From assembly GCF_027213945.1 (NCBI RefSeq), contig NZ_JAPWGW010000004.1:372001-436000 (forward strand): a stretch of 64,000 bases of DNA, given 5' to 3'. Of this stretch, positions 30,634 through 38,249 are shown piece after piece; the first letter of the stretch is position 1; each line of letters opens with the position of its first letter. The stretch is from Henriciella marina (GTDB taxonomy: Bacteria > Pseudomonadota > Alphaproteobacteria > Caulobacterales > Hyphomonadaceae). The notes under the pieces are model-generated. The model searched no databases, was not told the origin of the DNA, and saw nothing but the letters and a program-made list of their open reading frames with translations. The translations under genes and the position numbers were made by a program.

Positions 30634-31719
30634 GTGAAGCTCGATATCCAAGATTACACGCCATCATTGCGTTGGCGGCAGGCGGAGTATCAATCTTTGC
30701 TCTTCCTTCCTGAGGATCGTAAAGATCGAATCTGCCCTCTCGTCACAATTCCCCCGCTCGAATTCGATTTCGAACTGGGTGTTCCGAAAAAGACGCCGCA
30801 TCAACATGTCCATCCTTTCGTAACGCGTCTCAAAAAGAAATGGGGAACCCGGCCGTGTTGGGTCGACCTTCATCCCACTCTTAGAGAAGCACTTATGGAT
30901 GATGGTCGTGTCACCTACCAGTACGTCTTTGATGGCCTCCGCGACGATAGGGCGACAGCTATTCCCGTTGCGTCCCTCGATATGCCGTTGGCCACGCTAA
31001 AAGTGATCGGTGATATCGTCTCGAAAGATCAACTCGGACTTGGATTGCGATTAACGCTCGTGGATCTGATCCACCCTGACAAGGTTGCGCGTTCCTTGGC
31101 GGTATTGAATGCTGTCGGATGCGACATCAGTGAGACCGACCTGTTGGTCGATATTGAGGCGCCAAACTACGACCCGCTCGTGCCGTTCGTTAATGCTCTT
31201 CTCGCCCAATTCCGGGCTTTTCCTATCCTTGAGCAATTCAGGAACTTTGCGCTCATTGGTACAGGTTTTCCCGAGAGTATGGCAGGTATCGCAACGGGGG
31301 CGTCGTCGATTCCGAGAAATCACTGGATATTCTATAAGTCGCTAATCGGCTCACTACCGTCTGTTGGGCGCCTGCCGAATTTCGGCGACTATACAATTAC
31401 CCATCCTGGATTCGTCGCGATGGATATGCGCATGGTGAAACCCGCAGGAAAAGTCATTTATGCCACTGACAATTCCTGGCACGTCGAAAAGGGAGGTTCT
31501 TTTCGCGACAACCGTGATCAAATGTATGGTCATTGCGATGCAATCGTTCTGCTTTCTGAATTCAAAGGATCTTCATACTCATTCGGAGACCACTACATTA
31601 CCCAATGCGCGGCGCGCTCTGAGGGCACCAGCAATCTCACGCGCTGGAAACATGTAGGGATAAGTCATCATATGACAGTCGTACTGGACGATCTCGCCAG
31701 TTTTCACGCTGGCGCATAG
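30634..31719 (+). CDS. Beta-family protein (Pfam Beta_protein type, sce7725-like)
   Basis: This 361-residue protein looks like the 'beta protein' family first named after a phage T4 product; the opening (YTPSLRWRQAEYQSL) and the middle TIM-barrel-like repeats of 'VDI.AP' type support it. No catalytic motif is obvious. Similar proteins called sce7725 are, from memory, usually encoded next to sce7726 proteins, and an sce7726-like gene is indeed convergent here. The GTG start is one base after the previous stop, so it belongs to the same operon. Its last 83 bases overlap the sce7726 gene on the other strand. Biochemical function unknown. Confidence 0.72.
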   Translation: MKLDIQDYTPSLRWRQAEYQSLLFLPEDRKDRICPLVTIPPLEFDFELGVPKKTPHQHVHPFVTRLKKKWGTRPCWVDLHPTLREALMDDGRVTYQYVFDGLRDDRATAIPVASLDMPLATLKVIGDIVSKDQLGLGLRLTLVDLIHPDKVARSLAVLNAVGCDISETDLLVDIEAPNYDPLVPFVNALLAQFRAFPILEQFRNFALIGTGFPESMAGIATGASSIPRNHWIFYKSLIGSLPSVGRLPNFGDYTITHPGFVAMDMRMVKPAGKVIYATDNSWHVEKGGSFRDNRDQMYGHCDAIVLLSEFKGSSYSFGDHYITQCAARSEGTSNLTRWKHVGISHHMTVVLDDLASFHAGA

Positions 31720-32257
31720 CCATCTTGATTTCGGACAAGATCTCGTTCTTGGAGCACACATCTGAAATCAAGGTATAAAGCTCCCGGCGAGGGCCGCGTA
31801 AACCGGATGCTGGTATCCCTTTGGTTATGAGCAACTTTACGGCTTCATCGCGCCACAGCAAACGAGCAAGAACTTCTGTGTCGAGGTGCGGATTTGAGCT
31901 GGCGCGCCGGAGTGTTGAAAAAAGGACTGCCCCGCGTGCGCCGCGTCGCGCTTCCATCACGCCACACCAGTTGGGTGCATGTTCGAGCACGGTTTGCACA
32001 TGCTTTGTTGCGCAAACGAATGTGAGGCGGCCTAGCGCTTGGCTATACGTCTGCAATTGCAATTCAAATCGGTCCAGATTGTCGGCTTCGCTCTTAATTT
32101 CGTAGCCGTGAAGCGTGCCATTCAGGACGGCTATATCGATACGGCTTCGTGCATGGGACAAGCCGAGTTCATCGATGACAAGCGTATCACGGCATTGCTT
32201 GAGATGGCTCAGCTTCTTTGAGTGGAGCGCATTCCGGATGTGATGGTCTTTGTGCAT
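31637..32257 (-). CDS. sce7726 family protein, putative PD-(D/E)XK nuclease fold
   Basis: A protein of about 206 residues from the ATG at 32257 (MHKDHHIRNALHSKKL); an in-frame TTG at 32308 would add 17 residues. The segment RIDIAVLNGTLHGYEIKSE has the spacing D...ExK expected of a restriction-like nuclease core. It is annotated from memory as the sce7726 family, which accompanies Beta/sce7725 proteins. It is convergent with the Beta gene and overlaps its 3' end by 83 bases, so the two transcripts are partly antisense. A nuclease role is inferred from the motif only. Confidence 0.75.
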   Translation of the reverse strand: MHKDHHIRNALHSKKLSHLKQCRDTLVIDELGLSHARSRIDIAVLNGTLHGYEIKSEADNLDRFELQLQTYSQALGRLTFVCATKHVQTVLEHAPNWCGVMEARRGARGAVLFSTLRRASSNPHLDTEVLARLLWRDEAVKLLITKGIPASGLRGPRRELYTLISDVCSKNEILSEIKMAMRQRENWRDRPVRLSYDDLSLHVSSA

Positions 32258-32479
32258 TGCAGTACTGCCCAAACGGCTGAGTTTGATGGTGCGAATCGAT
32301 TTTTCCAAGATTGACGGGTCCCCATCTCCATGGCGTTAACAGGGCGGCCCGCCAGAATAATTTCCAATCTTTGGTTTGCATGGCGGGTGACCCATTGTCG
32401 ATGCGGCATGAAGCCGGTGCGTCATCGGGCGTTCCGTCAAATGCTAAATGAAAAGCGCTGAAAGTACCGATATAGGTCC

Positions 32480-32689
32480 TTATTGATAGCGAGATGGCTG
32501 CCCGGATTGGTTGGTTTCCGTCATGGCCGGGTTTAGCCTGGCCTGAATCCGCATTTCGCGACTGGTGCGGTTTTCGAGCTCTGCCTCTAAGCGCTCAAAG
32601 ATTGGCCAATAGCGGTATCCAAAGCGGTCAATGATCCGCGCAGCGATATCGAGGGCGTCCTCGATATCGCCAGTGTCCGCGGATTTCAT
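32480..32689 (-). CDS. Small conserved-looking ICE protein of unknown function
   Basis: About 69 residues starting MKSADTGDIEDALDIAARII, with ATG and AGGA five bases upstream; a TTG four codons earlier is possible. It is predicted mostly helical with a charged C-terminus and no known domain. It is the last gene of the trb transcription unit, four codons' distance or less after DUF736 and DUF2274 genes, which suggests it is part of the ICE backbone and not cargo. Confidence 0.6.
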   Translation of the reverse strand: MKSADTGDIEDALDIAARIIDRFGYRYWPIFERLEAELENRTSREMRIQARLNPAMTETNQSGQPSRYQ

Positions 32690-32705
32690 GCCGTCCTTCA
32701 AGGGC

Positions 32706-33017
32706 TTAGTTCAGCTTCTGCCGGTTCCAGACCAGCACGCCGCTGCCATCCTCTTCCTTTTCGAAGAAGGCCGCCCGGATCGGCTTGTCGAAGCCCGGAT
32801 CATCGAGCTTCACGGCAAGGTAAGGCGTCTCGCCATCCTTGCTCTCCTCGCGCCAGGCGGCGCCGAGTTCTGCGCCGCCTGCAAAGATGCGAAAGGCCGG
32901 GCCATCCTCGACCGGCTCGGCGACAGGCACCATCTGCGCTTTCACATTGATTGTCATGGTCCGGATCGTGCCGGTCCACTTGCCTTCCTTCTGGCTGAAG
33001 GTTCCGATGGTTGCCAT
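32706..33017 (-). CDS. DUF736 family protein (copy 1)
   Basis: A 103-residue protein starting MATIGTFSQKEGKWTGTI, with the DUF736 family pattern (repeated beta strands and the conserved WREES and LDDPGFDKPIRA segments). DUF736 genes are common in alphaproteobacterial ICEs and plasmids; their role is unknown. The ATG follows AAAGGAG. A second, diverged DUF736 gene lies near the other end of the conjugation region. Confidence 0.85.
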   Translation of the reverse strand: MATIGTFSQKEGKWTGTIRTMTINVKAQMVPVAEPVEDGPAFRIFAGGAELGAAWREESKDGETPYLAVKLDDPGFDKPIRAAFFEKEEDGSGVLVWNRQKLN

Positions 33018-33018
33018 A

Positions 33019-33255
33019 TCAAGCTCCTTTGCTGGCTTTGGCATGAAGGGCCTTGCGGGCCCGCTTGAACCCGGCATCGCCTGCGAGAAACATTTCCAGC
33101 ATGGCGGGAGCCAGGGTCTCGGGTTTTTCTTTAGCCCCATAGGTGTCGGCATAGATCGCCGCGTAATCCTCGAGGGCCAAAGCAAGATCGGGGTCGACAG
33201 AGAGCGTGAGTTTGACCGGTGTGCGGTCTGGTAGCTGGGCGATACGAAGCACCAT
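33019..33255 (-). CDS. DUF2274 family protein
   Basis: This 78-residue protein begins MVLRIAQLPDRTPVKLTLSV and has the pattern of DUF2274 proteins, which are almost always found right after trbI in this type of conjugation cluster. The first part resembles a ribbon-helix-helix segment (VKLTLSVDPDLALALEDYAA), so DNA binding is possible. Its start overlaps the trbI stop by one base. Function is unknown. Confidence 0.85.
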   Translation of the reverse strand: MVLRIAQLPDRTPVKLTLSVDPDLALALEDYAAIYADTYGAKEKPETLAPAMLEMFLAGDAGFKRARKALHAKASKGA

Positions 33256-34511
33256 TAGCGTCCTCCGTCAGAATAGGGTTTCAGAACAAGGTCGCGCGTG
33301 ACGATCACGCGGACCGGCCAGCCCGGCCGGATACGCAGTGTCGGCTGGATGCCGAGATTGCGATCAACGACGCGCGAGCCCGCTTCGGAGACACTATCCC
33401 CGAACCCGCGCCGGATGGCCCGCTCAATGTCGTCATCATCTGAGCCAAGCTCCGACCCGATACCCAAAAGGGTCGCAAGACCCGCTGCGGCGAACACGCG
33501 GCTCCAATGATGATCTGTTCGGTCGGCGAGACCCGCAAAGCCCTGTTTGTCGGCCGAGGGTTCCGAAATCTGAACAGAACCACCATCCGGGAAGATGATC
33601 CTGTCCCAGACCAGTAGCGCACGTTGCTGACCGAACGAGACTTCCGACTGGTAACGTCCGATGAGCCGAGCCCCCTGCGGGATCAGCAGATATCGCCCAC
33701 TCACCGTGTCATAGACCGGCTGGGTAACCTGGCCAACCACAGTGCCTGGCAAGTCGGAGTTCAGCCCTGTGACCAGCGAGGCCGGGATGAGTGTGCCGGC
33801 CATGACCTGATAGGGCGAGACAGGCGTCTCGAGATCACGCGGGTTGTACATCGAGCCCTCTCGCTCCTCGTCGGCGAACGCGATCTTGCGGGCTTGAAGG
33901 TTCTCATCGCTGTCGAAACCTGTCGGCAAGCCGCCTGCGCCCTGGCCCGCGAGTGCCAGCAGTTCAGAGCCGAGCGAGGCTGGAAGTTCGGCAGACGGCA
34001 AGGATGCGGGCTCGATGCTCGTGCCCGCGCCTATATCGAAGAACACGGAGGATTTTCCTGCCGCGTCGGCAAGCTTGGCCGCGACAAGGCGTTCAGCGCG
34101 CAAGGCTTCATCTTCGAGCGAGGGCCGAAAATCCTCCGTGGGGGCCACATTCCAGTCCGGATCCAGGCCCCATTCTTTCTCTTCCGACACCATGGTGCCG
34201 CCAAGATCGCCGGCGAGCGGCGCCCCAAGCCGGGGCGTGTCCGGCGAAGGCGTCCAGGTCGCGTAGGAGGAGGGAAGGTCTGCCAGCCCATCCGGCGCGC
34301 GCTTAGTCGAGGTGTTGTAGAGTTCCTGACGATCTGCCGGATCAACAGCTTTCGGCGGATCGAGCGCAATCGAGGCGGCGGCGAAGAGACCCATTACGCC
34401 AAGCCCAGCGCCGATCATCAGGACTTTCCGGTTGATGCGGGTGACGGGGCGGGGGCGTGCCCGTAGTTTCAACGCATCCGCCTGCTTCGGGAAAGGGGCT
34501 GGCTCGCTCAT
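33255..34511 (-). CDS. trbI: TrbI, type IV secretion outer-ring protein (VirB10 family)
   Basis: TrbI spans the envelope, joining the inner membrane energy components to the outer-membrane channel. 418 residues with a short cytoplasmic tail, a single membrane helix (about 30-48, VLMIGAGLGVMGLFAA), a Pro-rich periplasmic stretch and the C-terminal beta-barrel domain (MAGTLIPASLVTGLNSDLPG and PVYDTVSGRYLLIPQGARLI), typical of VirB10. Overlaps trbG by four bases. Confidence 0.95.
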   Translation of the reverse strand: MSEPAPFPKQADALKLRARPRPVTRINRKVLMIGAGLGVMGLFAAASIALDPPKAVDPADRQELYNTSTKRAPDGLADLPSSYATWTPSPDTPRLGAPLAGDLGGTMVSEEKEWGLDPDWNVAPTEDFRPSLEDEALRAERLVAAKLADAAGKSSVFFDIGAGTSIEPASLPSAELPASLGSELLALAGQGAGGLPTGFDSDENLQARKIAFADEEREGSMYNPRDLETPVSPYQVMAGTLIPASLVTGLNSDLPGTVVGQVTQPVYDTVSGRYLLIPQGARLIGRYQSEVSFGQQRALLVWDRIIFPDGGSVQISEPSADKQGFAGLADRTDHHWSRVFAAAGLATLLGIGSELGSDDDDIERAIRRGFGDSVSEAGSRVVDRNLGIQPTLRIRPGWPVRVIVTRDLVLKPYSDGGR

Positions 34512-35515
34512 CCCTTGCTCCCGAACAGACTTGCCAAACCGGAACGTGGTTCGCGTTTGCGGATCCGGACGACGGTCTGGGATTTCTCACCAAGGCGAAG
34601 CTCAGCGGCCCGGAAGAGATGATCGACAATGTAGTAATTGCCCTTGAGGCGATAATTGACGAGTTCGGCCTCGCCAGAAGCGCCAAGGACAAAGAGGGGC
34701 GGGGCCTCCATAGTCGACAACCCTTCCGGCATCTGGATGAAAACCTGCCGCCCATCATCAAACACGCGGACGGGTCGCCAGTCTGGACGGTCACCATCGA
34801 TCAGGTAATCAAAGTCCAGCCGGTCGAGTGCAACACCCGGCATGATTGATGTCTCTTCCCGCGCGAGCGCTGCGCTGTTGCGAGAGATGAGTTGCGAGAG
34901 CTCGTCGGCCGGATAACGCCAAGACAACGCCGCCATATAGGTGCCGTCACCGCTCTCCAGTTCCAGATGATAGGTCCGCCGGTCTGTCGCAATCATGAGA
35001 TTGGTCGAGAGGCCGGCGCCGATCGGTTTGACCAGAACATGTGCGCGTGCTGTTCCGCCTGAACCGGAGGATGTATCTCCCACAATCCAGCGCACCGTAT
35101 CGCCAGCCGAGACAGAGACCAGCGTCTCGCCGGGCTGCAGCGCAATGTCGGAGACCTGTCCCGGCGCGGCATACAATCTGTACAGCGCCCCTTCTGTATA
35201 GGGATAGACCTGAATGGCATTTACATAGCCGTCCACGGACGGTTCGATCCGGGCTTCTGAAGTGCCCTTGCGGATCGTCTCGGAGGGCGAGGTATAGACA
35301 CGGGTTACCGTGCGCTTGACCCCGTCGACCGGTTTCATCTGGCCGGGAAGCGGCAAAGGTGTTGGTGTTTCGACGATCTCGACAGGACGGGGCTCTGCGT
35401 CCTCGACCTGCGCGGCAGCGACAAACAGTTCCGGCTCGATCGGCGCGGCCTCCGGAACGCTGGCGCAGGCGGTGGTAAGGGCCAGTGTGGATACCAGTGT
35501 GAGAGTGCGGATCAT
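34508..35515 (-). CDS. trbG: TrbG, type IV secretion channel protein (VirB9 family)
   Basis: TrbG forms part of the outer-membrane core complex with TrbI. The ATG at 35515 gives a lipoprotein-type signal with lipobox TTAC (C17); an upstream start would spoil it. The C-terminal VirB9 domain shows the segment NYYIVDHLFRAAELRLG and the preceding DDGRQVFIQMPEG. About 335 residues. It shares the four-base ATGA junction with trbF. Confidence 0.94.
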   Translation of the reverse strand: MIRTLTLVSTLALTTACASVPEAAPIEPELFVAAAQVEDAEPRPVEIVETPTPLPLPGQMKPVDGVKRTVTRVYTSPSETIRKGTSEARIEPSVDGYVNAIQVYPYTEGALYRLYAAPGQVSDIALQPGETLVSVSAGDTVRWIVGDTSSGSGGTARAHVLVKPIGAGLSTNLMIATDRRTYHLELESGDGTYMAALSWRYPADELSQLISRNSAALAREETSIMPGVALDRLDFDYLIDGDRPDWRPVRVFDDGRQVFIQMPEGLSTMEAPPLFVLGASGEAELVNYRLKGNYYIVDHLFRAAELRLGEKSQTVVRIRKREPRSGLASLFGSKG

Positions 35516-36207
35516 GGGTTGTCTCCTGTGATAAGGTCTTCGCCCCAATTGAGGCTGTGGATGTAGAGGCCGAGCGGGTTGGCGCGGAGCGTCGGCGCAT
35601 CGCGCGGCGGGGAGTGGATCAGGGTGAAGAGGCCGGTGAACCGTTTGACGCCGGTCAGCGCGCCATTCTCGTAGGTCTTCTCAAGCCAGCGCGCCTGGAA
35701 GGACTCGTCCGAGACGCGGACGACACTTACGACATCGACACTGCGCGAGCGACGTCCGATCTCGGCGAAGGGGTCATTGTCGCGGGCATAATCGCTGAGC
35801 GTGATGGCGGCCTTGTCGGTCACATAGTCATAGGCCGCCAACCAGTTCTGCCGGACAATGACCGGATCGATGGAAAGACTGCGGACATCGGAGATGAAGT
35901 TGGCGAGGTGATGGGCGACCTGTGCATCGGTCGGGTCGTAATTGGCGAGGGCGGGGCCAACCGCTTTGACCGCGCCGGTATCGTCCACTTCCACGACATA
36001 CGGCGTCACCGTCGATTGCAGGCTGCGCCAGACCAGCGCGGCAGACGAAGCGGCCAGAAGTCCGAGCAGACCGAGCGCCATGAGCCGCCAGTTCTTCGCC
36101 TGGACCCGGGCTGAGCCTATCCGGTCATCCCAGACCTGGCCGGCCTTCTGGTAGGGCGTTTCGGGATGCGGGCTTTGCCCGTAATGGGTGGAAGTTCGCC
36201 TGAACAT
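35512..36207 (-). CDS. trbF: TrbF, type IV secretion assembly factor (VirB8 family)
   Basis: TrbF is an inner-membrane bitopic protein nucleating the secretion channel. Starting at MFRRTSTHYGQS it has a cytoplasmic N-terminal region, one helix (about residues 42-60, LMALGLLGLLAASSAAL) and a periplasmic NTF2-like VirB8 domain. About 231 residues, normal size. It lies between trbL (four bases away) and trbG. Confidence 0.93.
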   Translation of the reverse strand: MFRRTSTHYGQSPHPETPYQKAGQVWDDRIGSARVQAKNWRLMALGLLGLLAASSAALVWRSLQSTVTPYVVEVDDTGAVKAVGPALANYDPTDAQVAHHLANFISDVRSLSIDPVIVRQNWLAAYDYVTDKAAITLSDYARDNDPFAEIGRRSRSVDVVSVVRVSDESFQARWLEKTYENGALTGVKRFTGLFTLIHSPPRDAPTLRANPLGLYIHSLNWGEDLITGDNP

Positions 36208-36211
36208 GGGA

Positions 36212-37531
36212 TCAGTCCTCGTCTCTTTGAAGTTTCGGGTTCTCGCCAGCCATGCCGCGGTCGCCATCTTTCAGAGCGTGCACAGTGATCGCGCCGGCAT
36301 GCTGCAGGCGTTGTTCTGTGCGCAGGCGCCGGGCCCAGGCCGGGCTTGAACCGCTGATTCCGGCATCGCTGACGCCTGTAGATGCTGTGCTCCCGCCGGT
36401 TGCCGCAAAGGCGGCTTCACTGCCGCGCCTGTAAGCATTTCGGGCGCCTTGCAAGGGCCGTCCGGCCATGCGCCGCATGGCGTCCGAGCCAGCCTGCGCC
36501 ATACCTGTGGCTCCAGCGAGATGCCCGCGCCAGCCGGTGGCGCCGGAACCAAGCCGTCCAAGGTCATACGAGGTGCGAGCCGCGCCCGACATTGAGGCCC
36601 CGGCCTTGACCGCTGCCGACGCCCCGCCAATTGCGGCGCGTCCAGCAGCGACTGTGCCTGTGCCTGCGAGGATCGCGCCCGCACCCACAGCGGCTGTTGT
36701 GCCGACGACCGAACCGGCGCCAAGCTGCGGCGCCCCGGTGACAAGGCCTGACGCAATTCCCGGCGCGAACACACCCATCCAGAGAAAGACGATGGCGGCA
36801 AGCACGGTGCCCATCACTTGCGCCAGAGTCGTATCGCCCGGCCCGGTGAAAGCATCCGTGATCGAAGCAAAGAGCGTTGAGCCGATCCCGACGACGATAG
36901 CGAGCACCATCAGCTTGATGCCCGAGGTGACGACATTGCCGAGCACGCGTTCAGCGAGGAAGCTGGTCTTGTTCCAGAGCGCGAACGGGATCAGTACGAA
37001 CCCGGCCAGCGTCGTCAGCTTGAATTCCAGGATCGCCACGAAGAGCTGAACCGCGAGCACGAAGAAGGCGACGAGGATGATCGCCCAGGCCAGGAACATG
37101 ACAGCGATCAGGATAAAATTGTGAAAGAAGCTGATTGGACCAAGCATGTCGCCGATTTCGGCCAGCAAGGGTTCTGCCGCCTCGAACCCGACCCCGGCAA
37201 TATAGCCCGGTCGCATAAGGTCGCCTGCCGTCAGCGTGCTGGAGCCCGCCTTCACACCGAGGCTCGCGAAGCTCTCGAACACGATGTTGGCGAGCAGGGT
37301 GAAGTTGCCGATGATGAAGGCGAAGAAGCCGACATAGAGCACCTTCTTGAGGAGGCCCGACATGACGTCGGCATTCTGCGACAGCGCCCAGAAGAGACCG
37401 GCGAGCGTGATGTCTATGACTATCAGTGTGGTTGTCAGGTAAGCGACATCGCCGGCAAGGAGGCCGAAGCCTGAATCGATATAGGCAATGAAGGTTTCGA
37501 GGAACCGGTCGATGACGCCCATCTCTTCCAT
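36212..37531 (-). CDS. trbL: TrbL, polytopic inner-membrane secretion protein (VirB6 family)
   Basis: TrbL is the multi-spanning membrane protein of the mating channel. About six hydrophobic helices occur in the first ~270 residues; the C-terminal third is Ala/Gly/Ser-rich and low-complexity, as usual for P-type TrbL. Two possible starts exist (MEEMGV and MGVIDR, nine bases apart); the first is listed. It starts 6 bases after trbJ. No trbK-like entry exclusion gene is seen between trbJ and trbL, where it would normally sit in RP4. Confidence 0.93.
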   Translation of the reverse strand: MEEMGVIDRFLETFIAYIDSGFGLLAGDVAYLTTTLIVIDITLAGLFWALSQNADVMSGLLKKVLYVGFFAFIIGNFTLLANIVFESFASLGVKAGSSTLTAGDLMRPGYIAGVGFEAAEPLLAEIGDMLGPISFFHNFILIAVMFLAWAIILVAFFVLAVQLFVAILEFKLTTLAGFVLIPFALWNKTSFLAERVLGNVVTSGIKLMVLAIVVGIGSTLFASITDAFTGPGDTTLAQVMGTVLAAIVFLWMGVFAPGIASGLVTGAPQLGAGSVVGTTAAVGAGAILAGTGTVAAGRAAIGGASAAVKAGASMSGAARTSYDLGRLGSGATGWRGHLAGATGMAQAGSDAMRRMAGRPLQGARNAYRRGSEAAFAATGGSTASTGVSDAGISGSSPAWARRLRTEQRLQHAGAITVHALKDGDRGMAGENPKLQRDED

Positions 37532-37537
37532 GACGGG

Positions 37538-38239
37538 TCAGTCTCCGAGGAAGGATTTAAGGCGGGCCCGGCCGCGTTCGGCCTCTTCAAGCTCACGTGC
37601 CCGGTCGAAGGCTATGGCCCGGTAATGGGCGGCCATCAGCGCCTCCATCTGGATCAGCTGCTCAGCCGAGAGCGCGCCGATCTGGTTGCCGGCCTGCAGG
37701 GCCTGGAGGTTGCCAATCGCGGTCTGGCTTTCATCCACGAGACCAGTGAGCGCCTCGGAATCCTCGGCATTGTTACGCACGGTCTCAGCGACCATGAGGA
37801 GCGTGTGCTTGTGGGCACTACGCGACTGGCGCCAGCGGGCGCGCGCATCCTCTACAAGTACATCGGACTGAGGCGGCGTATCGCCATAGGTTTCGGGATA
37901 GAGGTCCTCATACTCGTCCTCGACCTCTTCCACGCCGTACCCGATGCCTTCAGCATCGCGCATGAGTTCGCTGATGCGCCGAATACGGTCGGCAATGATG
38001 GCGCGGGCAACTTCGACAGGCAGGGTTTCCAAATCCCGCGCCATTTTCTCGATCATGTCGATCTCATGGGTGAGCTGGCGAACCTGGTTATCGATTTCCT
38101 GAAGCGCTCGCACGGCCTGCAGGATGTTCTGGGCGTGGTTGGCCGGGTCGTAGACAGCAAGCTGCGCCGAGGCGGGCGGGGCCATCAGGCCAGACAGCGG
38201 AATGGCAACAAGCGCGACGGAAGACAGAAGGGCTTTCAT
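37538..38239 (-). CDS. trbJ: TrbJ, secreted mating-pair protein (VirB5-like)
   Basis: TrbJ is a periplasmic, mainly helical protein of the P-type system, comparable to VirB5. The ATG at 38239 gives a signal peptide with an Ala-rich cleavage site (PASAQLAVYDP), and an earlier start would mask it. The mature start matches the family's VYDPANHAQNILQAVRAL segment. About 233 residues. It sits 10 bases after trbE. Confidence 0.94.
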   Translation of the reverse strand: MKALLSSVALVAIPLSGLMAPPASAQLAVYDPANHAQNILQAVRALQEIDNQVRQLTHEIDMIEKMARDLETLPVEVARAIIADRIRRISELMRDAEGIGYGVEEVEDEYEDLYPETYGDTPPQSDVLVEDARARWRQSRSAHKHTLLMVAETVRNNAEDSEALTGLVDESQTAIGNLQALQAGNQIGALSAEQLIQMEALMAAHYRAIAFDRARELEEAERGRARLKSFLGD

Positions 38240-38249
38240 TTGGGGGCTC

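Noticed and set aside
32187-32409. Two short minus-strand frames (64 and 66 codons) between the sce7726 gene and the small ICE gene
   Set aside because: They overlap each other and the N-terminal part of sce7726, with no family match; could be a gene remnant but unsupported.
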